Part shown: one piece after another, positions 9,483 to 19,807 of the stretch
How the letters are laid out: the number at the start of each line of letters is the position of its first letter
How positions within the stretch are numbered: the first letter of the stretch is position 1
Source: JACKAF01 sp041391485
Lineage (GTDB): Bacteria; Bdellovibrionota; FAC87; UBA2466; JACKAF01
Length of the DNA stretch: 64,000 nt
NCBI GenBank assembly: GCA_041391485.1
Contig: JAWKNY010000001.1
Span: 222,571-286,570, forward strand
Reading direction: 5' to 3'
The notes under the pieces: model-generated
What the model was told of the DNA's origin: nothing
What the model saw: the letters and a program-made list of their open reading frames with translations, nothing else
Database searches by the model: none
Position numbers and translations under genes: made by a program

Positions 9483-10571
9483 ATGCGAAAAGTCGTTAGT
9501 GCCATCCTTTTGTCAGGCATGGTCTGGGGGAGTACCGTGTGGGCGATGCATCGACCTTGTGTGGTTGAGGTGCATGGCGCGCCGTACGGGTTTACCTTTC
9601 TTGTGCAGCCCCCCCAAGTGCTGACAACTAGCTGGATGACGGTTTCAGGGCGCTCTTACGCGTTTGAACTCCCAGCGATCGCAAACAGCATCCCTCTAAT
9701 GGGCAAGCCGCCCATCTATTTAAGAGGCTCCACGATTGTGCGTGGGCAATATGACTTCGATAACTTTGAGAAACGCTACCGGGAACTTGGAACCTACAAA
9801 GTCGGTCAGCTCTATATCGCCCTTCTGCAACGCCTGGGCGCTTTAATCGCCCACCTAAATAAAGATTCGGCTGAAGAGTACTTCACGCTGATGGTGCTTA
9901 ACCGCAAAAGCTGGCACGAGGTGCCGCTTCATCACCTGGCGCTCTACACAGCTTCACAATTGGTGAGTCCATTGCCCTCGCTTTCCGACTTTTTTGCGAT
10001 CCAAAGGCAAAACGGAAACAACCGCGTAAAGACAGAACGCGAGTTTTTCCAGCTGATTCTCACCGCTCTGGACAATCTGCACCCTCAACTTCTGGGCACG
10101 CTCGACCCGCTCGCGCATGTACTGGATCGCGTGCGCGATGAAAATCGATTTCAAATTTTGTCTGAAGATCGTGGGTTGCGCCTCGAGGATCGGGCCGAAC
10201 TTTTTGAGTTTGAAGCAAGGCTGAACCCAACGGAAAGCGAACCCTTGGAGTTTGAGATAACAGTCGAAAAGTATGGGAACTCCCCTCTATGGGATGAGTA
10301 CCGTGCGCCGTTCCTATTTCTGGATTTTGCGCAGTACGACGACTATCTTGAGCTTTTTCAGCACCAGACCGGTTTGCTGGCTCATGTAAGCGGGCCCCGC
10401 ACTCTGGTCCCCTCGCACCTCTGGCAGGAGTCAGATTTTGACGACGGGGAAGAGCCTTATTTCTACGCCAGCAGCATGGCGGCGATCGAGCTGACGCCAC
10501 AACAGGCCGCTCTTTTTCTCGACTTTGTCAGGCAGTTTAGAAACTTTGGGTTGGAATTGATCCCGATGTAG
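9483..10571 (+). CDS. Secreted protein of unknown function
   Basis: I choose the ATG at 9483 because it puts a signal peptide (ending near TVWA) at the N-terminus; the frame is open from 9402. The mature protein (about 340 residues) is soluble-looking, with no transmembrane segment or motif I recognise, and carries few cysteines. It is divergent from the acyl-CoA dehydrogenase gene and ends at a strong hairpin, so it appears monocistronic. Confidence 0.7.
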   Translation: MRKVVSAILLSGMVWGSTVWAMHRPCVVEVHGAPYGFTFLVQPPQVLTTSWMTVSGRSYAFELPAIANSIPLMGKPPIYLRGSTIVRGQYDFDNFEKRYRELGTYKVGQLYIALLQRLGALIAHLNKDSAEEYFTLMVLNRKSWHEVPLHHLALYTASQLVSPLPSLSDFFAIQRQNGNNRVKTEREFFQLILTALDNLHPQLLGTLDPLAHVLDRVRDENRFQILSEDRGLRLEDRAELFEFEARLNPTESEPLEFEITVEKYGNSPLWDEYRAPFLFLDFAQYDDYLELFQHQTGLLAHVSGPRTLVPSHLWQESDFDDGEEPYFYASSMAAIELTPQQAALFLDFVRQFRNFGLELIPM

Positions 10572-10607
10572 AGGAGGGGACCTTCGGGGGAAGCTCCCCT
10601 CCTCTTT
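10571..10607 (+). terminator. Terminator hairpin
   Basis: GAGGAGGGGA at 10571-10580 pairs with TCCCCTCCTC at 10595-10604, followed by a short T-run. It also lies at the 3' side of the convergent minus-strand gene. Confidence 0.75.
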
Positions 10608-10655
10608 CCCTAGGTTGCGTACCTAGCCTCTCGCAACCAGCTCGCTCAGAGCCTC

Positions 10656-12128
10656 TTAGGATCCGCTAGCCTCAAGCCCAACGCGGATATACGGTGCCAC
10701 CACGTGGGGACGGCTAAGTGAAACCGAAGCCCCACCAAACGGTACTCTTGGTACATCCACCTTGATTAGATTCCCTTTGGCGTAGAGCACGTCGAACAGA
10801 CTGAGGAAAATCACTTCCGCGACTTCCGCTTCCACGTAGGGTTCCTGGGGTTCATACCCGGCCGCCCACTCACCGCTCAGGTTTAGGACAGTCTGCGGCT
10901 TTAAGGCCACGGCCAGCTTCTCGCTTTCGATGTCTAGACTGGTCGTAAGTTCCAGATCGAGCTTAAAGGAGTAGTAGTTCTTCCAGCCGTTTTGGTGAAT
11001 TTGAAAGAGAAGTTCCAAGGGAATTTTCGCGCGCACCAAGGCTTCGTCCGCAATCACGTTGAATTCCGGCGCTCCCGCAAACCGAATCATCGGTCGGACG
11101 TAGTTCTTGGTTACTTCGATGCGCCGAAGGTCCGGCCAAATGGCCGCCGCGTGCTCCACCTTAAGCGCTTCCTGTACGCCGGGAACCAGATCTTCTTCGA
11201 GCCCAATCCAAGCGCCTACTGGTAGGATCTTGCCAAGCAGCTCACCAAAGAGCTGCGGGTTCACACCGGCCTCTCCGACGTTAGCTGCGGCCGCATCAAA
11301 CCACGCGGGTACGCTGTCTACTGGAAGACTGTCGCGCGCGACATCTACATTCATCACAAACTCCATCCCCCTGGAATCAATTCGCACGTGGTGCGGGGAA
11401 GTTCGCAGTACCGGACTCGCATCCGGAAACGGTAAGAACTTTTCCACTTCGAAGGGGATATCCCGGACGACGGCTTGATTGAGCTGCTGTTGGAGTTTGG
11501 GCGTAAGCTTGCTCGCCTGCTCCACAATCTTTTTCTCAATCGTCTCACGGGATCGCTTCAGCGCTTCTTTGACGACGAGCTTGATAATGTGTCCGACTCC
11601 AAGCGCCCCGCTGCATTTGGACGGCCCATCGACCTTGTACTTGTCCTCGGGAAGCGGGAAACTCAGGTTGGGTGTGGAAAGGTGTACGGCCCCTTGGCTT
11701 ACCGAAAGACCGAGGTGCGCGCCGACCGTAATCGGTCCGTTCACTTCTATCGCGGTGTTTTCACAGGTCGAGGAAATTTCCACGAGTATCTTTTTGCTGA
11801 ACCGTACGCTATTCAAATGAACCCGCACGTAGTTGACGACAAGACTCAGCTCAAGGCGATCTTTGGCAGGAACGATTTTCAAGTCGCCAAAATCCACGCT
11901 GTAGCTAAGCCCACGCCCCTTCGCGCGGATGCCGCCCCAGCCTTTTTCATCAAAGTCCGGCAAGGGTTCGTTGTTGATGTCACCGAGAAATTGCTGCTGC
12001 AATTCCTGAGCGCTCAAATTTAGGCCCGTCCGATTCAGGTAGAGGTAAAACGCCTCCTGCGTATCGAATTCGCCCGCGAGTGCACTCCACGCGCACACGA
12101 CTCCTATCAGTGCCATTATTTGCTTCAT
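10656..12128 (-). CDS. Secreted protein of unknown function
   Basis: An intact 490-residue frame with a clear signal peptide (cleavage near ALAGEF). The mature chain alternates polar and hydrophobic residues in long beta-like stretches, with one helical segment at about 195-225 (ALKRSRETIEKKIVEQ). This outline recalls lipid-binding barrel proteins, but I cannot support a family. It lies 24 bases downstream of the FG-GAP subtilase gene on the same strand and may be co-transcribed with it. Confidence 0.7.
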   Translation of the reverse strand: MKQIMALIGVVCAWSALAGEFDTQEAFYLYLNRTGLNLSAQELQQQFLGDINNEPLPDFDEKGWGGIRAKGRGLSYSVDFGDLKIVPAKDRLELSLVVNYVRVHLNSVRFSKKILVEISSTCENTAIEVNGPITVGAHLGLSVSQGAVHLSTPNLSFPLPEDKYKVDGPSKCSGALGVGHIIKLVVKEALKRSRETIEKKIVEQASKLTPKLQQQLNQAVVRDIPFEVEKFLPFPDASPVLRTSPHHVRIDSRGMEFVMNVDVARDSLPVDSVPAWFDAAAANVGEAGVNPQLFGELLGKILPVGAWIGLEEDLVPGVQEALKVEHAAAIWPDLRRIEVTKNYVRPMIRFAGAPEFNVIADEALVRAKIPLELLFQIHQNGWKNYYSFKLDLELTTSLDIESEKLAVALKPQTVLNLSGEWAAGYEPQEPYVEAEVAEVIFLSLFDVLYAKGNLIKVDVPRVPFGGASVSLSRPHVVAPYIRVGLEASGS

Positions 12129-12152
12129 ATGCCCCCCATTTTTGTTTTTCGA

Positions 12153-15100
12153 TTATTGGTTCGAAATCAGATGCACACCCGTTCGCCTCAGATCCGCCTT
12201 AAACGTCGGCCAGGCGTTTTTCAGGCTCTTGGCGTTTCCGGCTGTTGGCCAGATGAACACGTAGCCTTCGCGTGTCGTTACGGCGATGTCGACCTTGCCG
12301 TCTCCATTGAAATCACCGGCGTTGGGAGTCCCATACATCCACCCTCCGGTGAAATGCGGAAATCCCTTCGTCTCTCCACTCTTTGCAAATCCATGCAAGA
12401 AGTAGCCACCCGATCCGACGATGATTTCGGAAACCCCATCTCCATCCAGATCCGCTGCAATCGGTGCCGGTGACAAAGCCGTATCGTCTAAGATTCGCGG
12501 AAAGTCCGACAGCATGCTGCCACTGCGTGCGTCCCAGGCTCCAACCATGTGCTGGTAGTCAAAGCGTTTGCCGCCCAGAGCGAGAGCGGTCAGCGCTCTT
12601 TTTCCAAGCCCCACGCCGATTGGGCTCATGAGCGTTCCGGCCCCCAAGTTTGCAAAAGCGGGGTGTCCAAAACCCGAAACCATGTGGGTGTCATTACTCG
12701 TTTGCCCCTCGCCTACCTTCATGTTGAGACCCATTTTTATTTTGCCATGCAGATCAAACAGGTAGCTCTTCCCCAGAAACGGATGAATGAGGATTTCCGG
12801 CTCCCCATCACCATCCGTATCGGCGAGCGCCGGAGCGGTTGGGATACCCACACCAATCGTCGGCAGAACCGAGTCTTTAATGACCGGCACCCGAGCGGGA
12901 AAGCCCGGGAAGGCCTTGTTGGCCAGCGTCCCTTTTCCACTCACCGCCCAAAGAAATCCCGCCTCGTCGCCCACATGATTGGAGCCCAGGATGAGATCCG
13001 GCGTTCCATCCTTATCGATGTCATAGACAGCAGGGGACGAGAGCAGCTTCGCCCTCTTTCCACCGTGCTCCAAGGCGTACGGAAAGCCTGGCTGCATTTC
13101 CCCGTTCGCTTTGTACGCATGGATGAGCCCGTCAAAAGCAACGATCACGATTTCAAGCTTTCCATCTCCATCCAAGTCCACCAGAACCGGTGCGCCCATC
13201 ACGCCGTTTGCGAGCACTTGGTCAGGCGCCACCGTATTCATGTCCGGAAAGGGAGATCGAGCGGAAAACCAGCAAGCGTATTGCCATCGCTCGCAATCGC
13301 GTTGAGGTGCCCTTCCAACGATACGGTGACTGTTTCCAGTTTCCGTTTCCATTCAGATCCCCGATGGCAATCGGCGCAACCACCGAAGCCCTCGCCCATC
13401 GGCGTAGCGCGATTCCGCTCCGAGAACAGGAAAACCCGGAAGCTCGCCTTTGGGGTACGTGTAAGCGTGCAAATAGCCGCTTCCATCCGCCGTCACAAAC
13501 TCATCGGTCCCATTCCCATCGAGATCCGCAAAGGCCCCAACACTTTCGCCCGAGCCCGGCATTTTTTCCGGGAAAGCAGCGTAGAGTTGCGAATCCTCAA
13601 AAGCAAAGAATGTCTTGCGGGCCTCAGAGCGAGTCCCATCGCGATCGGTGGCCGTTAACCGTACCGTGTAAGCGTAGCGGTTGCGCTCCGTATCCAAGTC
13701 GCTTGCCTTAAGCGCCTTCAAGGCCTCCAGGTTTGTCTCAGCCAATTTTCCAGTAAAACTACGTTCGGCGAGTTCGCCTTCGTAAAGGGTCTGGCTAGAG
13801 GTCGCTGAGGTTTCGACTCCTTTTAGTACCTCCACCCGAACCCGTAGGCCGGGTTTCCGCGCCACGATCTTTGCGTAAATCTCAATCTTCTTATCTTTGG
13901 AAAATCGAAAGAGCTCGAACCAGTCGGGACTCAGTATCCTGACCTCGGCGGGCAGTTTCCCTTCACGGATGGCTTTGAACATGCTCGCGGTATTAGCGCG
14001 CCCATACCCCGTAATCGTGTCCCACCCTGCATAGGTGGAATAGCGGAACGGATCGTTGCCGTTTGGACCCAGGGCGATATCAGTCGCCGACATTTTTATT
14101 AAGGCATTCAACTCACCGGGAGTAAGCGCGCTGTCGAGAGACTTCGCGTAGGATAAAGCCAGACCCGAGACACCGGACAAAATGGCGGTGGCTTCGGAAG
14201 AGCAAGCTTTTCCAGGCACCGACACATCGACTCGGGCGCCGAAGTTCGAGCAGTTGTTAAAGTTCAAGAAGGTGGTTGCCTCTTCGTAATTCTGGGAATC
14301 GTAACGAATCGCATTCGGATAGATAATAGGATCAATCGTTGAGGGATAGTTATGGTGGTAACTATTCTCGTCCGCGGCCGATCCAATAATCGGAACCCCG
14401 TTGGCAAAGGCGTACTCCACCGCTTCACGCGTGAACTGGCTGGAATTTACCGAGCCGAGCGCCTGCTGAATGAGGCTCACCCGCATGTCGGTCGCGTAAA
14501 CAACGGCGCGTGCAAAGGCATTCGCGTCCACGATGAAGCTGTCATTGAGACGTAAAGGGATGACGGTACAGTTTCCACAGATACCGGAATTTCCGATACC
14601 GTTATTCAAGGCCGCGGCAGAACCGTGTGCCTCACCCGTCCCGTGCCCAAAACGCGTTCGGTCCGCCGGATCGTTGTCAAACTCATGAAAGTCCCAGCCG
14701 GAGATATCGTCGACATAGCCGTTGCCATCCTCATCGATCCCATTTGAGAACACCGCGATGAGATCACCTGGATCAATCTTCCCGTTTCCATTTCGATCGC
14801 TAACTCGATCATCGCCTGCGTAGTCGCTAACAGAAAAACGTCCATCACCATTGGCATCGTAGATGGCTTTGCCTTTGGGTTTGGGTAGCTCGGCGGCGTT
14901 CAGGTAAAAGCGTTCGAGTAGATCGTCCGCGTCCCAGAAGATGCCGGAATCGAGCACGGCAATCACCGTGTCCGGCCTTCCTGTGTGGTATTGCCAGGCT
15001 TTATCCGCGTGCACACCCGAGCCGATGCTTCGTTCAAACTCGGATACGACACCGGTATGGTTGAACGGTATGTGTGAAAAAAGATTCCAGGCGTTGGTGT

Positions 15101-15236
15101 ATCCCGGATCATTGGGACGGTTTAGCCACGTATCTTCCCCCGGTTTAGAAGGAAAAGAGGCGAAACCTCTGGTTGCGGAAATTAAGAAAAGCCCGAAGAC
15201 AAACGCCTTCAAAGCGGGAAAAGATCTCCCGATCAT
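12153..15236 (-). CDS. Secreted S8 protease fused to an FG-GAP beta-propeller, frame broken in the middle
   Basis: A signal peptide is followed by a divergent subtilisin domain with Asp96 (AVLDSG), His198 (GHGTGEAHG) and Ser347 (CSSEAT in place of GTSMAT). The oxyanion position reads Asp289 (SAADEN) instead of Asn. From about residue 560, repeats of the FG-GAP/VCBS kind (FADLDGNGTDEF, VDLDGDGKLEI, ADLDGDGVSEI, DFNGDGKVDI) run to the C-terminus. The reading frame leaves and returns through three apparent one-base losses near 13425, 13340 and 13258; restoring them gives about 1028 residues. The calcium-rich propeller suggests surface or glycan binding. Confidence 0.82.
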
Positions 15237-15439
15237 ACTACCCCCTAATTTTTCTTAACTCCCACCTGTAGGACCGAGTACATCGGATAGACGCAGAACT
15301 CAAGCGCCAAAAAACACTTTTTATCGGCGCAAAGCGTCGATAAACGTTTAGTTAACGGCAGATTAAAAATTATGGGTGGGTAAGCGCGTGATTTTAGCTT
15401 CGGATTAGCAAAGCCTTACCACTCGAAGAAGGTGAACTT

Positions 15440-16890
15440 TTATTTCAAAGTTAACAGGTAGAGACAGCGAGTTTTTCTTTTTAGGGGCGTTTTTTTCACG
15501 ATGTGAAAATGCTGTGACCAGGCCCGCTCGAAACTTTCAGGGGTCAGGTAGTGGTACAAAGCATCTCGGCCACGTGCGATTTGCTTGAAGGTATCGTCCT
15601 GAGGATCGACGTACTCCAAGATCAAGGACTTCGGCCGCAGCTGCGCGATGAGGCCTACGACTTCGGATAGAGGAATCCCTTCAGAAACCATCATGTGGTG
15701 GATCACAGCGAGCATCATCACCGTATCAAATTTCCCTTCAGAGCGGCTGAGGAAGCTTGAGTTCTCAGAGTTCTTCCACCCCACAGAAGGCGTGGGACGG
15801 GTCAAATCCACTCGTAGAGGCAGAATATCGAGGTTTTCGGATCGAGCCAGATTCCAGGTCTGGCCGACAACCGCCGGATCGTAGTCAATCGCCACCACGG
15901 AAGCTCCGTGCTGCGTCGCGAGTCGACTAAAGTACCCACCATTGCACCCGACATCCAAAAGGGTTTTGGGCGCGCTGGTCTGTAGGTACTCGGAAACTAC
16001 CTGTTCTTTTTCTGCAAACTCTTCTTTGGCATAAGGAAGATCCGCCCCCATGTAATCCGACCACGTGGACTGTTTGCGAAGCTTGGGAGCAGCCGTGTCC
16101 AATGCTTTGGACAGGTGCTTGATAAAGGTCCCAAGGATAAATCGAGCCTTTTCGGGTGAATCGACCAAACGGGCTTCGTAAGCTTTGGGCGAATAACGTT
16201 TGTTCCGCCTGGCAAGCCAAGTCGGTACCGTCACCAGACTAAAGAACGACCGAGTCAGACGGCGGATAGGCGACGCCATTTGGTAAAGCATCTCGGGCTC
16301 AATGCCGTCTCGGTGAGTCAGAAAGAGCATATCCAAAGACAAACCAAAATACTTATTGGCCAAAAGTGGGTTAACAAAATTGCGAACAAACTGAGCGAAT
16401 GGTACCCAGGTCGGATCTCGGTCCGATCGTTGCTCCACACTCAACACGTCAACAAATACCGGGCTGGGTCCTTCAAACTGAATATTGTGGGGAGTCGCAT
16501 CTTTGAGGCCCAGACCTTCGTCGGCGAGTTCCCGCACTAGATCGAGCGTCAAGCGCCCCGCCGCAAGAAGCATCTCGGGACACCACTCGTGCGGAAAACT
16601 TTGAAAACGAACTCGAGGGTGCTCCAGAACCAAACCGTCAGGCGAGAGCGAAATACCGCTCGCCTGAGAGCGCAACACGTTCTCCTCTTCCCCTTTACAT
16701 ACGCACTTGAAATGAATGAGCCATTCTTGGTGCGCTCAATAACGGTGGGAGAATTCAAGGTGCGCTTCAACGCCTCGGCACCGTGCGGGTGCACGTAACG
16801 AAGCAAACGCCCTTCGTAGTTGAACAGTTGCCCTTCCGGATCTCGCAACGAGAGACACCGGACGTCGGTTTGAGTCTTTGTCACTTCCAT
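15440..16890 (-). CDS. Class I SAM-dependent methyltransferase, frame broken once
   Basis: Frames join at the G-run near 16682-16690 (one lost base) into about 483 residues. The C-terminal half has a Rossmann methyltransferase with LLDVGCNGGYFS (motif I) and VVAIDYDP (acidic end of strand 2). The N-terminal half contains DATPHNIQFEGPSPVFVDV, resembling the NoeA-type methyltransferase architecture seen in polysaccharide loci. The acceptor is unknown. The small YVDPGSG membrane protein lies just upstream on the same strand, a pairing I associate with envelope-glycan loci. Confidence 0.75.
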
Positions 16891-16905
16891 GAGCCTTTCG
16901 TGCCT

Positions 16906-17103
16906 CTACTTTTTGTCGCGGCTGACGACGCGCTTAGCGTAGGCCACGATTTGTTTGAGATAGAAAAGCAGTCCGAAGAAGGCGACTCCAAGAGCCTGAA
17001 TCAGCATGTGGCCTGAACCAGGATCCACATAACCAAAGGCTTCTTTGGCGAAGAGTAAGGTGACCAAGACTTTGAGGGATTCAGATCGAATGAGATGTGA
17101 CAT
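16906..17103 (-). CDS. Small single-pass membrane protein with a YVDPGSG motif
   Basis: The ATG at 17103 follows AAGGAGGAAG and encodes 65 residues. The sequence has an early hydrophobic stretch, the motif YVDPGSG, then a membrane helix (ALGVAFFGLLFYLKQIV) and a basic tail. Short proteins with this DPGSG motif occur beside glycan-modifying genes in many bacteria; their function is not established. It lies 15 bases upstream of the methyltransferase gene and probably forms an operon with it. Confidence 0.75.
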   Translation of the reverse strand: MSHLIRSESLKVLVTLLFAKEAFGYVDPGSGHMLIQALGVAFFGLLFYLKQIVAYAKRVVSRDKK

Positions 17104-17210
17104 TGCGCTTCCTCCTTGAAGGCGACACTCCTCTATTCGGAAGGACAGGAGGAAAAATATAGCGTTATAATGAATGAACCTTTCTTTAACCTTCACCAGC
17201 GAGTACGCCG

Positions 17211-18404
17211 ATGGCCTTGGCCCAATTTTCAGAAAACCTACAACCTGTAAAAGAGTTGAAGCGCTGCGTCCGCTGCATCTCCGACACAACGATTCCGGAG
17301 ATACGTTTTGACGCTGATGGCGAGTGCAACTTTTGTAAGCTGCACGACAAGATGGAAAAGGAGTACCCACTGGACGAGGCAGGACAAGCCAAGTTCAAGG
17401 CGGTATTGGACCGCGTCAAAAAGGACGGCGAAGGCAAAGAACACGATTGTGTCGTAGGAATCAGCGGCGGACGCGATAGCACCTACGCGCTATACCTCGC
17501 GAAGAAAGTTTGGGGTCTACGCCCTCTCGCCGTCCACTTCAACGATGGCTTTGGAAATCCGGTCGCTGGCGAAAACATGCGCAAAGCCACCCAGCGCCTG
17601 GGCGTGAAGCTCATCACGATTACCTCAGATTGGAGAGAGTCGAAGGACCTAAAGATAGCCTTTCTTAAAGCGTCGACTCCCGAGCTGGAAGAAGGCACCG
17701 ATCTTGGAATTGCGACGGCCCTTTACGGAGTCGCCGCCAAAGAGAACATCAAGCACGTTCTCATCGGCCAGTCGTTTCGCACCGAAGGGATTACGCCGCT
17801 TTCCTGGAATTACCTGGATGGAATCTACCTGAAGGCCGTGCACAAAAGATTCGGAAAGGTGAAGCTACGAAGTTGGTCGCCCAACGATCCAGGCTTTAAC
17901 CTCAATCCGTTGCACATGCTCTACTACACCGTTTTTAGAGGGATTCGGACCTTCCTCCCCCTCTACTACACAAACTACGTCCGCCCCGAAGCCGAGAAAA
18001 TCCTCATTGGCGAGCTCGACTGGAAATACCCAGGAGCGCATTACTACGACGATCTCTACCAAAGTCTTATCTTCTACGTTTACCGCGTGAAGTTTAATAT
18101 CGATCGCCGGCTCTTCAATTACTCGGCACTTGTCCGGTCGGGACAGATGACCCGCGAAGAGGCCCTTGAAAAGGTAAAACACATCTACGTGATCGAAGAC
18201 CCAAAGGTGATTGACCTCTGCATCAAACGCCTCGGAATCTCCCGCGATGAGTTTGATTCGTATCTAAAGCTCCCTCCCAAAACATTTCGAGACTATCCGA
18301 ATGGCTATTGGCTCATCGCGTTAGCGCGGCCTGCCATCAAGATGCTTTGCCTCTCTGGGATCTTGCCGCGAGTCACTTACGATAAGTATTTCAGCGCCGC
18401 GTAA
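17211..18404 (+). CDS. N-acetyl sugar amidotransferase (PP-loop, WbpG/PseA-like)
   Basis: An intact 397-residue protein. A zinc-binding-like cluster (CVRCISDTTIP and CNFC; Cys19, 22, 39, 42) precedes the PP-loop GISGGRDS (about 83-90) of ATP-pyrophosphatase amidotransferases. Family members convert an acetamido sugar to its acetamidino derivative in O-antigen or flagellin glycan synthesis, normally with ammonia delivered by HisH/HisF-type partners. No such partners are visible; instead a nitrilase-family amidase is encoded two genes downstream on the same strand. Confidence 0.87.
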   Translation: MALAQFSENLQPVKELKRCVRCISDTTIPEIRFDADGECNFCKLHDKMEKEYPLDEAGQAKFKAVLDRVKKDGEGKEHDCVVGISGGRDSTYALYLAKKVWGLRPLAVHFNDGFGNPVAGENMRKATQRLGVKLITITSDWRESKDLKIAFLKASTPELEEGTDLGIATALYGVAAKENIKHVLIGQSFRTEGITPLSWNYLDGIYLKAVHKRFGKVKLRSWSPNDPGFNLNPLHMLYYTVFRGIRTFLPLYYTNYVRPEAEKILIGELDWKYPGAHYYDDLYQSLIFYVYRVKFNIDRRLFNYSALVRSGQMTREEALEKVKHIYVIEDPKVIDLCIKRLGISRDEFDSYLKLPPKTFRDYPNGYWLIALARPAIKMLCLSGILPRVTYDKYFSAA

Positions 18405-18454
18405 TGTGAAAATACCTTCATGATTGGGTCAGAGATGCCGATCCATTTACTAGG

Positions 18455-18850
18455 ATGGCAACTCAAGTTCTGCAATCAGGTTACACGGCGTGGGCACTGG
18501 TATTCGCAGCCGCTTTCTGCGACTCTTACGCGGCCTTCATCGTTAAGTTGAAATTCAATGAGCTGGGAAAGATGGACCTCTCCTCTTGGGGAAGTTTCTT
18601 CGCCTACATGCTCACCTTCATCAAGTCTCCGCTTTTGATGACAGCCATCACTACTTTTGTCGCGGCACCTGGGCTTTGGTTCCTCGCACTGAACCGCCTG
18701 GAACTCTCTTCCGCCTACCCGGTACTTGTAGGACTGCATTTGCTCTTCGTCCTGATCTTCGGCGTCGGTCTCTTGGGGGAACAGTTCTCCACGACAAAGA
18801 TGATCGGTACCGGACTAATCTTTTTCGCAATGTACCTCTTTAATCGCTAA
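18455..18850 (+). CDS. Small multidrug-resistance/EamA-type four-helix membrane protein
   Basis: 131 residues with four predicted membrane helices and the SMR-like C-terminal half (LNRLELSSAYPVLVGLHLLF, GLLGEQFSTTKMIGTGLI). Proteins of this size can act as dimeric exporters, or in glycan loci as flippase subunits for lipid-linked sugars (ArnE/F type). It lies between the amidotransferase and the amidase with gaps of 50 and 6 bases, which argues for a role in the same pathway rather than drug efflux. Confidence 0.78.
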   Translation: MATQVLQSGYTAWALVFAAAFCDSYAAFIVKLKFNELGKMDLSSWGSFFAYMLTFIKSPLLMTAITTFVAAPGLWFLALNRLELSSAYPVLVGLHLLFVLIFGVGLLGEQFSTTKMIGTGLIFFAMYLFNR

Positions 18851-18856
18851 AACCGT

Positions 18857-19711
18857 ATGAGTACAAAACGCAATATCCGCATCGGTATGGGCCAACTGCT
18901 CGTCGAAGGGGGCGAGCCTGAGAGAAATCTTGCTCGGGCTGAGGAACTGGCAAGAGAAGCTTCCGCCGCCAAATGCGACATCCTGTTGCTCCCCGAATGC
19001 ATGGATCTGGCGTGGACGCACCCCTCGGCTAAAGTCGAAGCGCAACCTATTCCCGGAACCTACAGCGATCTGCTCGCTCAGTTCGCCAAAGATTACAACC
19101 TCTACATCTGTGGGGGCTTAACCGAAAAATCCCCAAGTGGTCGCGTTTACAATACGGCGGTCTTTATCGACAACAAAGGGAATCTGTTACACACGTACCG
19201 AAAGATAAACATTCTCAAAGTCGAAAAAGAGTTTTATCAAGCAGGCCAAAGCCTAAGTACTCTTGAAACCCCCTTTGGGATTGTCGGAGTGAATATCTGC
19301 GCGGACAACTACGTGGACGGGCTTTCCATTGGCCACACGCTCGCGCGCATGGGGGCCGAGCTAATCCTTTCACCCTCCTCTTGGACGGTGGATTACTCCG
19401 TTTCAGAAAATAGTGACCCTTACGGGCAGAAGTGGATTCGCCCTTACCGCCATTTGGCGTCTCTCTATAACTTAGCCATCGTGGGAACCACCAGTGTAGG
19501 CGTGATTGTGGGTGGGCCGTATGAGGGTAAGAAGAGTGTGGGTTGCTCGTTAGCCGTCGATAAATCAGGCGTTATCGCCTCGGGCTCTTTTAACGAATTT
19601 GCCAGTCAGCTTATTCTGGCTGACCTCACCGTCCCGGTCCGCGACGAGCGCGGCACCGAAATCTCCGATCGCCTACGCGCCCAAGGCTACGACTTCGAAG
19701 CCGGCCTCTAG
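18857..19711 (+). CDS. Nitrilase-family carbon-nitrogen hydrolase
   Basis: 284 residues with the Glu-Lys-Cys triad of the superfamily: Glu47 in LLLPEC, Lys116 in TYRKINIL and Cys148 in GVNICADN. Such enzymes hydrolyse amides or nitriles; some are the glutaminase partners of PP-loop ligases, as in glutamine-dependent NAD synthetase. It starts six bases after the SMR gene and belongs to the same operon as the PP-loop sugar amidotransferase, so supplying ammonia to that enzyme is a plausible job (inference). Confidence 0.87.
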   Translation: MSTKRNIRIGMGQLLVEGGEPERNLARAEELAREASAAKCDILLLPECMDLAWTHPSAKVEAQPIPGTYSDLLAQFAKDYNLYICGGLTEKSPSGRVYNTAVFIDNKGNLLHTYRKINILKVEKEFYQAGQSLSTLETPFGIVGVNICADNYVDGLSIGHTLARMGAELILSPSSWTVDYSVSENSDPYGQKWIRPYRHLASLYNLAIVGTTSVGVIVGGPYEGKKSVGCSLAVDKSGVIASGSFNEFASQLILADLTVPVRDERGTEISDRLRAQGYDFEAGL

Positions 19712-19807
19712 GTACCACGTTCCTTTTTTTACAAAGTTGTGGATTGTTTTGCCGCTCACCCGTGCGTGGAGTTATCCACAGGCGTGTCAAAAAAGGAACG
19801 TGGTACC
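19711..19807. repeat. 19-bp perfect inverted repeat between convergent genes
   Basis: The 19 bases starting GGTACCACGTTCC at 19711 are the exact complement of 19789-19807, with 59 bases between. A second pairing (TGTGGAT near 19738 with ATCCACA at 19774-19780) lies inside and contains TTATCCACA at 19772-19780, identical to a DnaA-box consensus. It overlaps the end of the amidase and the last codons of the convergent glycosyltransferase. It may act as a two-way terminator, but the large loop is unusual. Confidence 0.7.

Noticed and set aside
12549..13658. Plus-strand 369-residue open frame
   Set aside because: It lies antisense to the FG-GAP repeats and is rich in Arg, Ser and His with no domain; the repeats on the other strand are clear.
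19772..19780. Replication origin suggested by TTATCCACA
   Set aside because: A single DnaA-box-like site without a cluster, an AT-rich unwinding region or dnaA/dnaN genes is not enough.
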